NCBI GenBank assembly: GCA_958407465.1
Contig: CATYIV010000044.1
Span: forward strand, 1 to 12,985
Length of the DNA: 12,985 bases
Source: an uncultured Collinsella sp.
GTDB lineage: Bacteria; Actinomycetota; Coriobacteriia; Coriobacteriales; Coriobacteriaceae
Reading direction: 5' to 3'
The notes under the pieces: model-generated
What the model was told of the DNA's origin: nothing
Databases searched by the model: none
The model's input: the letters and a program-made list of their open reading frames with translations, nothing else
Part shown: in pieces, positions 1 to 6,638 of the stretch
How the letters are laid out: each line of letters starts with the position of its first letter
Position numbering within the stretch: the first letter of the stretch is position 1
Translations under genes and position numbers: made by a program

Positions 1-14
1 GCGGGTGGTTTAAA

Positions 15-35
15 GCTGGCCGCTGCGCGGCCAGC
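15..35. other. GC-rich inverted repeat near the window edge
   Basis: An 8-bp perfect stem (GCTGGCCG at 15-22 pairing with CGGCCAGC at 28-35) encloses a 5-nt loop. Neither strand has a clear run of T after it, so it is a weak terminator candidate at best. It could belong to a gene that lies left of the window, or act as a backup stop behind metK. The context is cut off, so its role is open. Confidence 0.35.
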
Positions 36-50
36 GGACTAAAGTCTTGA

Positions 51-88
51 ATAAAAAAGAAGTACCGGTTGGAGCCGGTACTTCTTTT
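51..88 (-). terminator. Intrinsic terminator of metK
   Basis: A perfect 14-bp stem (55-68 with 75-88) closes a 6-nt loop. Read on the minus strand, the 3' arm runs into an uninterrupted run of T at 58-53, the classic rho-independent layout. It starts 37 nt after the metK stop codon. On the plus strand the only T-run is inside the stem, so it mainly serves metK. Confidence 0.88.
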
Positions 89-124
89 GGTACGTTGTTT
101 TTGGCTGTAGCTTTTCGGGTAAGC

Positions 125-1405
125 TTACAGTCCGCAGGCTGCTTTGAGTTCTTCGACTCGGTCGGTTTTCTCCCAGGTGAAGTCGGGGTCTTCGCGGCCG
201 AAGTGACCGTAGGCTGCCGTCTTTTCGTAGATGGGGCGACGCAGGTCTAGGTCGCGGATGATGGCGCCCGGGCGCAGGTCGAACGTCTTCTCCACGGCCT
301 CGACGATCTTGTCCTCGGCAACCTTGGCGGTACCGAAGGTGTCGACCATGATTGAGAGGGGCTTGGAAACGCCGATGGCGTAGGCAAGCTCGACTTCGCA
401 GCGGTCGGCCAGACCGGCGGCGACCACGTTTTTGGCGACCCAGCGCGCGGCATACGCGGCGGAGCGGTCGACCTTGGTGCAGTCCTTGCCGCTAAAGGCA
501 CCGCCGCCGTGACGGCCGTAGCCGCCGTAGGTGTCGACGATGATCTTTCGGCCGGTGAGGCCCGTGTCACCCATGGGGCCGCCCACGACAAAGCGACCGG
601 TGGGGTTCACGTAGATGTCGGCGTTGTCCCACGGCATGTTCTCGGCGGCCATGACCGGGGTGATGACGTGCTCTATGAGGTCGGCCTTGATCTTGCCCAT
701 GTCCTCGATCTCGGCGGCGTGCTGCGTGGAGATGACGATGGTCGTGACCTCGACGGGCTTGCCTTCCTCGTAGCGCACGGTGACCTGGGTCTTGCCGTCG
801 GGACGCAGGTAGGGCAGGGTACCGTCGTGACGCACGGCGGCCAGGCGCTCGGCCAGGCGGCTTGCCAGGTAGTGTGGCATGGGCATGAGGGTCTTGGTCT
901 CGTTGGAGGCATAACCGAACATCATGCCCTGGTCGCCGGCACCGATCAGGTCGATCGGGTCGGTGGTAGCGCCGGTCTGGGTCTCGAAGGACTCGTCAAC
1001 GCCCTGGGCGATATCGGGCGACTGCTCGTGGATGAGGCTCATAACGCCGCAGGTATCGCAGTCAAAACCGAACTTGGCACGGTTGTAGCCAATGCGGCGG
1101 ATAACGCCGCGGGCGATTTCCTGTACGTCGACATAGGCCTGGGTGCGAATTTCGCCGGCGACGATGACGGTGCCGGTGGTCACGAGGGTCTCGCAGGCGC
1201 AGCGGACGTTCTCCACGTTGGCAGGCACGCCGTTGGGGGCGATGTAGCCCTGCTCCTGTAGCTCTATTTCTTTGGCGAGGATTGCGTCGAGGACGGCGTC
1301 GCTGATCTGGTCAGCGATCTTATCGGGATGACCTTCGGTCACCGACTCCGACGTAAAAACAAAGGACCCGTGTTGGGGCGGGATGGAACGAAGTTCTTCT
1401 GACAT
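125..1405 (-). CDS. metK: S-adenosylmethionine synthetase (methionine adenosyltransferase)
   Basis: Makes S-adenosylmethionine from methionine and ATP in the cytoplasm; SAM is the methyl donor for enzymes such as RsmB encoded nearby. Family hallmarks are all present in the 426 residues: the N-terminal ATP-site motif EGHPDK (24-29), signature 1 GAGDQG (155-160) followed by MMFGYA, and the phosphate-binding signature 2 GGGAFSGKD (300-308) followed by TKVDRSA. The C-terminal AAYGHFGRE is also typical. It is about 40 residues longer than the 384-residue E. coli enzyme. The extra length includes a segment at about 46-65 before the conserved ACETL, and a shorter one at about 140-151 before signature 1. 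The ATG start is supported by AAAGGA upstream on the minus strand. It is transcribed divergently from gltX and followed by a strong terminator, so it is probably a single-gene unit. Confidence 0.97.
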   Translation of the reverse strand: MSEELRSIPPQHGSFVFTSESVTEGHPDKIADQISDAVLDAILAKEIELQEQGYIAPNGVPANVENVRCACETLVTTGTVIVAGEIRTQAYVDVQEIARGVIRRIGYNRAKFGFDCDTCGVMSLIHEQSPDIAQGVDESFETQTGATTDPIDLIGAGDQGMMFGYASNETKTLMPMPHYLASRLAERLAAVRHDGTLPYLRPDGKTQVTVRYEEGKPVEVTTIVISTQHAAEIEDMGKIKADLIEHVITPVMAAENMPWDNADIYVNPTGRFVVGGPMGDTGLTGRKIIVDTYGGYGRHGGGAFSGKDCTKVDRSAAYAARWVAKNVVAAGLADRCEVELAYAIGVSKPLSIMVDTFGTAKVAEDKIVEAVEKTFDLRPGAIIRDLDLRRPIYEKTAAYGHFGREDPDFTWEKTDRVEELKAACGL

Positions 1406-1467
1406 GATTGTCCTTTCAAAAAACGTGTCCCGGCGACCGTTACCATTCCGCCGGGCTCTCTATGCAA
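1406..1467 (-). promoter_or_regulatory. metK leader with hairpin and U-run
   Basis: On the minus strand a possible -10 box TATGAT (1479-1474) has no convincing -35 box. It would give a leader of about 60 nt. The leader holds a 7-bp GC stem (1449-1455 with 1429-1435) with a 13-nt loop. Five nt after the stem comes a run of six T (1423-1418), directly before the AAAGGA ribosome site. The order hairpin, U-run, ribosome site recalls an attenuator. I cannot match it to a known SAM riboswitch class, so control by SAM is only a guess. Confidence 0.35.
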
Positions 1468-1514
1468 GGGCACATCATAGCGCGTAAATCAAACATTCAC
1501 ACCCTTTCCGCACC

Positions 1515-1606
1515 TACTCATTGGGGACAGTCTTAAATGACCAGCCTTACCTAAGTGCCGACAGGTTGCCCAAAGAATGGTCATTTAAGACTGTCCCCAA
1601 TGAGTA
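1515..1606. repeat. 29-bp perfect inverted repeat, REP- or MITE-like
   Basis: Arms 1515-1543 and 1578-1606 are exact reverse complements over 29 bp, separated by 34 bp. The outer part reads TACTCATTGGGGACAGTC. Immediately after the right arm the 12-mer TCCCCAATGAGT (1594-1605) occurs again at 1607-1618, so the end of the element is directly repeated. It lies between two divergent promoters, so it is not needed as a terminator. There is no transposase gene here and no clear target duplication. The perfect arms suggest a recent or selected palindromic element; the family is not established from this window alone. Confidence 0.8.
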
Positions 1607-1656
1607 TCCCCAATGAGTGGGTCGATGCCCTTTGTGCGGAGGTTGCGTTGATGCTT

Positions 1657-1696
1657 TATACTGGTACGGTTAGACATCCATCCTGCAATCGAGGAG
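1657..1696 (+). promoter_or_regulatory. gltX -10 box and ribosome binding site
   Basis: A good -10 hexamer TATACT lies at 1657-1662, which would place the transcript start near 1669 and give a leader of about 34 nt. No good -35 box is seen at normal spacing; TTGTGC at 1632-1637 is a weak candidate with a 19-nt gap. GAGGAG at 1691-1696 is 6 nt ahead of the gltX ATG and fixes that start. Confidence 0.5.
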
Positions 1697-1702
1697 ATTT
1701 CC

Positions 1703-3178
1703 ATGGCATCAGACGTTCGCGTCCGCTTTGCACCCTCACCGACGGGCAAGCTGCACATCGGCGGCGCCCGCACCGCTATCTATAACTGGGCTTTTGCCCG
1801 CGCAAACGGCGGTACGTTCATCCTGCGCATCGACGACACCGATCCCACCCGTTCCACCGACGAGAACACGCAGATCATCCTACGCGCCATGCGTTGGCTG
1901 GGTCTTGACTGGGACGAGGGCCCCGAGGTGGGCGGCGACTTTGGCCCCTATGCCCAGACCGAGCGCCTGGACCTGTATAAGCAGGCCGCCCAGCAGCTCT
2001 GGGATGAGGGCAAGGCCTATCCCTGCTTCTGCACCAAGGAGCAGCTCGAGGCCGACCGCAAGGCCGCTCAGGAGCGCAAGGACCCCTTCCAGGGCTATCA
2101 GCGCCGCTGCCGCGATCTTGATCCCGAGGAGGCCCGCCGCCGCATCGAGGCCGGCGAGCCCTACGTCCTGCGCATCAAGGTGCCCGAGGACCGCGGCGAC
2201 GTCGTCATTCACGACGCCGTCCATGGCGAGGTGACCTTTGACGCCAAGGAGCTCGACGACTTTGTCATCTTCCGCTCCGACGGCACGCCCACGTACAACT
2301 TCGCGACCGTCGTCGACGACGCCATGATGAAGATCACCCACGTCATCCGCGGCGACGACCACCTGTCCAACACCCCGCGTCAGGTCATGGTTTACGAGGC
2401 CCTCGGTGCGCCCGTGCCTACGTTCGCCCACATCTCCATGATTCTGGGCGCCGACGGCAAGAAACTCTCCAAGCGCCACGGCGCTACCTCGGTGGAGGAG
2501 TACCGCGACGCCGGCTACCTGTCCGACGCCTTCGTCAACTACCTGGCGCTGCTCGGCTGGTCGCTCGACGGCGAGACCACGATCATCCCGCGCGATGTCC
2601 TGGCCAGCAAGTTCTCGCTCGATCGCATCTCCAAGAACCCGGCGACCTTTGACCCCAAGAAGCTCGATTGGGTCAACGCTGAGTACATCAATGGCATGTC
2701 CGATGCTCAGTTTGCCGACGAGATCATGGTCCCCGAGCTGCACGAGGCGGGTCTCATCGAGGGCAATGTCGAGTACGGCGAGGATTGGATCGATGCGCTT
2801 GCCGCCATCGTCAAGCCGCGCACCAAGATGCCGACCGACGCCGTGACCGTCGCCGCTCCCATCTTCGCTACGGCCGAGACGCTCGAGTATGACGAGAAGT
2901 CCGTCAACAAGGGCCTGGCCAAGGAGGGCATGGGTGCCATTCTGGATGCCGCCAAGGCCGCGCTCGAGGGCGTGGACGAGTGGACGGCTGCCAACATCGA
3001 CGCCGCGCTTGAACCGCTGCCCGAGCAGATGGACCTTAAGAAGCGCGTGGTGTTCCAAGCCGTGCGCGTTGCCGTCTGCGGCAACATGGTGAGCCCTCCG
3101 CTGGGCGAGACCATGGCACTCGTCGGCCGCGACGACTGCCTGGCGCGCATCGACCGCGCCCGCACGATGGCACTGTAG
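1703..3178 (+). CDS. gltX: Glutamyl-tRNA synthetase
   Basis: Charges tRNA(Glu) with glutamate in the cytoplasm. It is a class I synthetase of 491 residues, normal for bacterial GluRS. The HIGH-type motif is seen as HIGG (18-21) within RFAPSPTG...ARTA. The KMSKS-type loop is KLSKR (254-258) within ADGKKLSKRHGA. Between them lie the conserved LRIDDTDPTR (41-50) and the tRNA acceptor-binding HVIRGDDHLSNT region (213-224). The remaining C-terminal part is the helical anticodon-binding domain. Many actinobacteria make Gln-tRNA by amidating Glu-tRNA(Gln), so this enzyme may also charge tRNA(Gln); nothing in the sequence alone proves it. The start is supported by GAGGAG 6 nt upstream. It is followed by its own terminator, so it is largely separate from priA downstream. 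Codons strongly favour C in the third position. Confidence 0.97.
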   Translation: MASDVRVRFAPSPTGKLHIGGARTAIYNWAFARANGGTFILRIDDTDPTRSTDENTQIILRAMRWLGLDWDEGPEVGGDFGPYAQTERLDLYKQAAQQLWDEGKAYPCFCTKEQLEADRKAAQERKDPFQGYQRRCRDLDPEEARRRIEAGEPYVLRIKVPEDRGDVVIHDAVHGEVTFDAKELDDFVIFRSDGTPTYNFATVVDDAMMKITHVIRGDDHLSNTPRQVMVYEALGAPVPTFAHISMILGADGKKLSKRHGATSVEEYRDAGYLSDAFVNYLALLGWSLDGETTIIPRDVLASKFSLDRISKNPATFDPKKLDWVNAEYINGMSDAQFADEIMVPELHEAGLIEGNVEYGEDWIDALAAIVKPRTKMPTDAVTVAAPIFATAETLEYDEKSVNKGLAKEGMGAILDAAKAALEGVDEWTAANIDAALEPLPEQMDLKKRVVFQAVRVAVCGNMVSPPLGETMALVGRDDCLARIDRARTMAL

Positions 3179-3201
3179 CAGCCGTGTAAACGCACGTATC
3201 C

Positions 3202-3236
3202 GAGCCCCGTTCACCCCGAGCGGGGCTCTTGTTTCT
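3202..3236 (+). terminator. Intrinsic terminator of gltX
   Basis: An 8-bp stem GAGCCCCG (3202-3209) with CGGGGCTC (3221-3228) closes an 11-nt loop and is followed by TTGTTTCT. It begins 23 nt after the gltX stop codon. It ends 31 nt before the chosen priA start, so it could also modulate read-through into priA. Confidence 0.8.
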
Positions 3237-3267
3237 GAAGACGAATGGGATGGGAGGTGCTGGGGCC

Positions 3268-5721
3268 ATGGCCGAGCAACTGTCGCTGTTTGGTTCGCCG
3301 GAACCGGAGGAGGCTTCGAAGCCCGCGGCTCCTGCCGCCGCCCCGGCGCAGCCCGGGCCCGCACCCGAACCCGTCGCCGCCTATGCGAGCGTGGTTCTCG
3401 ACATCCCGACGCGTGCGCTGTCCGAGCCGTTTGCTTACGGCATTCCGCAATCCCTCGCCAACGAGGCCCAAGTCGGGTCTACGGTCCTGGTCCATTTTGG
3501 CAACCGTGCGGCCGCGGGCTATATCATTGACATTGCGTCTGAGCTGGGCGACCTGCAAGGCAACAAGGTCCTCGATCCTGCGCGCATCAAGCCCGTCGAG
3601 GCGATTCTCAGCAAACCGTTCTTTACCGCGGAGGCTGCCCGTATCGCACGTTGGATGAGCCGCGAGTATGTCGCGACGCTTTCCGAGTGTCTGCGCCTGT
3701 TCTTGCCCCCGGGCGGCAGCCCGCGGGTGGTCAAGGGCGACGACGGCGTGTGGACGGTTGAACGTCCCGCCGTCAAGCCTATCCAAAACCGCTGGGTCAT
3801 GCTCACGCCCGAGGGATTTGACTATACGCCGCCCAAAACCGCCGTTCGCCAGCGTCAGCTCATCGAGGCGCTCCAGTGCGGACCGGTCACGACGCGCGAC
3901 CTCAACCTGCTCTATAACAGCATGTCGGCGACCATCAAGGCGCTCGAAAAGCGCGGCGTCGTGGTGGTAGAGGAGCGCCGTGCTTGGCGTGGCTGCAACG
4001 AGCAGACCACGCTGTCCTCGGCAAGCGGTAAGGCGCCGGTCTCCCTTACCAACGGTCAGCAACAGGCACTCGCGCAGATTGAGCGCGCCCGTCTGGACGC
4101 TCATGGCGACGTGGTGCTGGTTGACGGCGTCACCGGCTCCGGCAAAACCGAGGTGTACCTCTCCGCCATCGAGCGCGTGCTAGCGGCCGGCCGTTCGGCC
4201 TGCGTGCTCGTGCCCGAGATCTCGCTGACGGCTCAAACTGTCGGCCGCTTCCGCTCGCGCTTCGGCGAGACGGTCGCTGTATTCCATTCGCGTCTTTCTG
4301 CTGGTGAGCGTCTGGACCAGTGGGATATGGTCGCCAGCGGTGCCGCACGTGTGGTCGTGGGCGCGCGTTCGGCGCTCTTTTGCCCGCTCAGCGACCTGGG
4401 CCTTATCATCATCGACGAGGAGCACGAGACCAGCTACAAGCAGGGCTCCAGCCCGCGTTACCACGCGCGCGAGGTGGCGGCCGAGATGGCGCGCCGCTAT
4501 CGCTGCCCGCTCGTGTTGGGCTCGGCTACGCCTTCTGCCGAGGCCCTCGACCGCTGCCGTCGCGGCACGTTCAACGGTGCCACTTGGACACGCGTCGAGA
4601 TGCCCGAGCGCCCGGGACACGCCGTGCTGCCCGAGGTTCGCATTGCCGACCTGCGCCGCGAGTTTTCGCACGGCAGCCGCTCCATGTTCTCAAAACCGCT
4701 GATGGAAGGCTTGGAACGCGTGGTCGAGCGCCGCGAGAAGGCTGTGCTGCTGCATAACCGCCGCGGCTTTGCGCCGTTTTTGATGTGCCGCGAGTGCGGT
4801 TGCGTCCCCACCTGCAACCACTGCTCTACGGCGCTTACGTACCACGAGCGCACCCATACGCTGCAATGTCACACCTGTGGTTCGTCCTGGCGCGTGCAGC
4901 CGTATCCCGCGCCCACGAGTCGTTGCCCCAAGTGCGGCAGCCGTTACCTGGCAAAAATGGGTCTGGGCACGCAGCAGATCGAGGACGCGCTGCACCAGAT
5001 GCTGCCCGAGGATGTCGCCATCATTCGCATGGATGCCGATTCCACGCGTGGCAAGGACGCGCATAAGAAGTTGCTCGAGCAGTTCGATGCCGCCGATTGC
5101 GCGGTGCTGCTGGGCACTCAGATGATCGCCAAGGGCCTCGACTTTCCCGAGGTTACCCTTGTGGGCGTGGTCAATGCCGACTTTGCATTAAAGCTACCCC
5201 ATTTTAGAGCGGGGGAGCGCGCCTACGATTTGCTGGAGCAGGTCGCGGGCCGTGCCGGACGCGGCGATCGCCCTGGCGAGGTCATCATCCAGACCTATCT
5301 GCCCGAGGACCCGGTCATTCGCGCCGTTGCCGAGCACGACCGTTCGATCTTTACCGACTACGACCTGGACCAGCGTCGCGACGCGCTGTATCCGCCGTTT
5401 GTGCGCCTGGTTAACATTTTGGTGTGGTCGGCGAACGCGGATGACGCGCAGGACTACATTGGGCGCATCGCAAAGCTGCTCAAGCGCCACTGGCACGCCG
5501 CCGCTCCCGACTTTTTGCGGGCGGGGAGCGCCGTGCCGCAGGTGCTGGGCCCGGCTTCGTGTGTAATCGAGAGAGCCAAGGACCGTTATCGCTTCCACCT
5601 GCTTGTGAAGTCGCCCGTGGGGTACCATGTCTCTGATGATATCGACGCCTGCCTCAAAGAGGTGGGCTCCGTGCGCGGCGTGAGCGTGAGCGTTGACGTC
5701 GACGCCTATGATTTGATGTAA
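3268..5721 (+). CDS. priA: Primosomal protein N' (replication restart helicase PriA)
   Basis: A 3'-5' superfamily 2 helicase that recognises stalled forks and helps reload the replisome. It is 817 residues from the ATG at 3268, which has GGAGGT 9 nt upstream. An in-frame TTG at 3229 lies in the gltX terminator and is unlikely. Order: QLSLF (4-8); Pro/Ala-rich linker (about 11-36); DNA-binding domain (about 40-140); helicase core with Walker A GVTGSGKT (287-294) and DEEH (383-386); zinc region with eight cysteines (507, 510, 516, 519, 534, 537, 553, 556); GTQMIAKGLDFP (616-627) and QVAGRAGRG (658-666); C-terminal domain. All ATPase motifs are intact, unlike the mycobacterial PriA-like proteins that have lost them. 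QLSLF matches the sliding-clamp-binding consensus, which would be a notable addition to PriA. def begins 18 nt downstream, probably in the same transcript. Confidence 0.96.
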   Translation: MAEQLSLFGSPEPEEASKPAAPAAAPAQPGPAPEPVAAYASVVLDIPTRALSEPFAYGIPQSLANEAQVGSTVLVHFGNRAAAGYIIDIASELGDLQGNKVLDPARIKPVEAILSKPFFTAEAARIARWMSREYVATLSECLRLFLPPGGSPRVVKGDDGVWTVERPAVKPIQNRWVMLTPEGFDYTPPKTAVRQRQLIEALQCGPVTTRDLNLLYNSMSATIKALEKRGVVVVEERRAWRGCNEQTTLSSASGKAPVSLTNGQQQALAQIERARLDAHGDVVLVDGVTGSGKTEVYLSAIERVLAAGRSACVLVPEISLTAQTVGRFRSRFGETVAVFHSRLSAGERLDQWDMVASGAARVVVGARSALFCPLSDLGLIIIDEEHETSYKQGSSPRYHAREVAAEMARRYRCPLVLGSATPSAEALDRCRRGTFNGATWTRVEMPERPGHAVLPEVRIADLRREFSHGSRSMFSKPLMEGLERVVERREKAVLLHNRRGFAPFLMCRECGCVPTCNHCSTALTYHERTHTLQCHTCGSSWRVQPYPAPTSRCPKCGSRYLAKMGLGTQQIEDALHQMLPEDVAIIRMDADSTRGKDAHKKLLEQFDAADCAVLLGTQMIAKGLDFPEVTLVGVVNADFALKLPHFRAGERAYDLLEQVAGRAGRGDRPGEVIIQTYLPEDPVIRAVAEHDRSIFTDYDLDQRRDALYPPFVRLVNILVWSANADDAQDYIGRIAKLLKRHWHAAAPDFLRAGSAVPQVLGPASCVIERAKDRYRFHLLVKSPVGYHVSDDIDACLKEVGSVRGVSVSVDVDAYDLM

Positions 5722-5739
5722 CAACCCGAAAGGATGGCC

Positions 5740-6276
5740 ATGGAAGCCAACGGAATCGTACTGTCGCCCGACCCTCGTTTGCGTCAGGAGTGCGCCGTCA
5801 TCGAGGAGATCACCCCGGCGATCGAGGCCCTTGCCGAGAAGATGAAGAAGATGATGTTCGACAACGGCGGTTGCGGCCTGGCCGCCCCGCAGATCGGTGA
5901 GCTCATTCAACTCGTCACCATCGACTGCGATTACAGCGACAAGAATGACTATGACCCGTACGTGCTCATCAACCCTGTCATTGTTGAGCAGAGCGACCAT
6001 CTGGTGCCGTTTAGCGAGGGCTGCCTGTCCATCCCCGGCATTAGCTGCGAGATCGATCGTCCCGACCATGTCGTCGTCGAGGCGTACGACCTGGACGCCA
6101 ACCTGATTCGCTACGAGGCCTCGGGCGACCTATTCTGCGTGTGTCTGCAGCACGAGATCGATCACCTGCACGGCAACACCATGTTCGAGCGCCTTAAGCC
6201 CATGCAGAGGATCAAGGCAGTCAAGGAGTACCAGGACGCCCTGGCCCGTGGCGCTCGACCGGGCGAGACTGAGTAG
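5740..6276 (+). CDS. def: Peptide deformylase
   Basis: A metal-dependent hydrolase that removes the formyl group from the N-terminal methionine of new proteins, undoing the modification made with Fmt downstream. It has 178 residues from the ATG at 5740. All three motifs are present: GCGLAAPQ (44-51), EGCLS (93-97, metal-ligand Cys95) and HEIDH (138-142, with metal-ligand His138 and His142 and catalytic Glu139). An in-frame ATG at 5734 would add two residues, but AAAGGA (5729-5734) overlaps it and is well placed for 5740, so I prefer 5740. Only 18 nt separate it from priA, which implies co-transcription. The usual def-fmt pairing is kept, but a 362-nt gap with a large palindrome lies between the two genes, so fmt may have its own promoter. 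Confidence 0.96.
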   Translation: MEANGIVLSPDPRLRQECAVIEEITPAIEALAEKMKKMMFDNGGCGLAAPQIGELIQLVTIDCDYSDKNDYDPYVLINPVIVEQSDHLVPFSEGCLSIPGISCEIDRPDHVVVEAYDLDANLIRYEASGDLFCVCLQHEIDHLHGNTMFERLKPMQRIKAVKEYQDALARGARPGETE

Positions 6277-6284
6277 ATCCCACC

Positions 6285-6421
6285 GTCCCCTTTCGCCGCA
6301 GGGCTTAGGTTTTGCTCCATGCTCAAACAGTCCTGCTCGCACGAAGAGCACATTAAGTGCTCTTCGGCTCGTGCGGAACTGCGCGTGGAGCAATAACCTA
6401 AGCCCTGCGGCGGAAGGGGAC
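6285..6421. repeat. Large nested palindrome in the def-fmt gap
   Basis: The outer arms 6285-6322 and 6383-6421 pair over about 38 bp with one unpaired base and two G-T type mismatches. The inner stem CGAAGAGCAC (6342-6351) with its exact complement (6357-6366) closes a 5-nt loop, and weaker pairing joins the two. The whole 137 nt can form one long hairpin or cruciform. Only a short T4 run (6426-6429) follows, so it is not a typical terminator, though it could stop or process the def transcript. It begins 8 nt after the def stop codon. It looks like an inserted palindromic element; I see no coding potential in it. Confidence 0.75.
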
Positions 6422-6638
6422 TGCGTTTTCGTGCTCCTCCTCGCCCGGGTGCCGTCGGGCCAGGGAGGGGCGTCTTCGCTGATAGTCTTTGTTGAGAGGG
6501 AGCTGCTTTTATTGCGGCTCTTTCTTTGGTTTTGGGTATATTTGTTCTTGTTGAATTGTTATTGCGGATGTGCTTGGTACTTGGCTTTCCGCCGTTATTT
6601 GTAGCCGTCTCGGCTTTGGTTGAGGGGAGACGTTCTTT
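6422..6638 (+). other. Gene-free stretch upstream of fmt
   Basis: This part of the def-fmt gap holds no believable gene. A GC-rich imperfect hairpin lies at 6436-6468 (CCTCCT with GGGAGG, inner CCCG with CGGG). From about 6480 the plus strand becomes strikingly T- and G-rich and may carry an fmt promoter. TATATT at 6537-6542 is a possible -10 box but has no clear -35 partner. The fmt ribosome site GAGGGGAG is at 6622-6629. The plus-strand open frame that spans the palindrome and this stretch has no ribosome site or recognisable protein pattern. Confidence 0.45.

Noticed and set aside
509..1261. 250-codon plus-strand open frame opposite metK
   Set aside because: Antisense shadow of metK, with Gly/Val/Asp-rich translation and no motif.
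1406..1500. Known SAM riboswitch upstream of metK
   Set aside because: I compared the leader with the SAM-I, SAM-II, SAM-III and SAM-VI patterns I remember and found no match; it is kept only as an unclassified hairpin.
1515..1606. CRISPR repeats
   Set aside because: There is a single inverted pair, not regularly spaced direct repeats, and no cas gene in the window.
3229..3267. Earlier TTG start for priA
   Set aside because: The TTG lies in the U-run of the gltX terminator, while ATG 3268 has a well-placed GGAGGT.
1880..3364. 494-codon minus-strand open frame opposite gltX
   Set aside because: It is antisense to a clearly conserved gene. Its composition (runs of His, Asp, Gly, Val) is what GC-rich reverse frames give, and no domain is recognisable.
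5194..6069. 291-codon minus-strand open frame opposite the end of priA and def
   Set aside because: Spans two conserved genes on the other strand and has no recognisable domain.
6248..6604. 118-codon plus-strand open frame after def
   Set aside because: It overlaps the end of def, covers the palindrome, and lacks a ribosome site and a protein-like composition, although its tail is hydrophobic.
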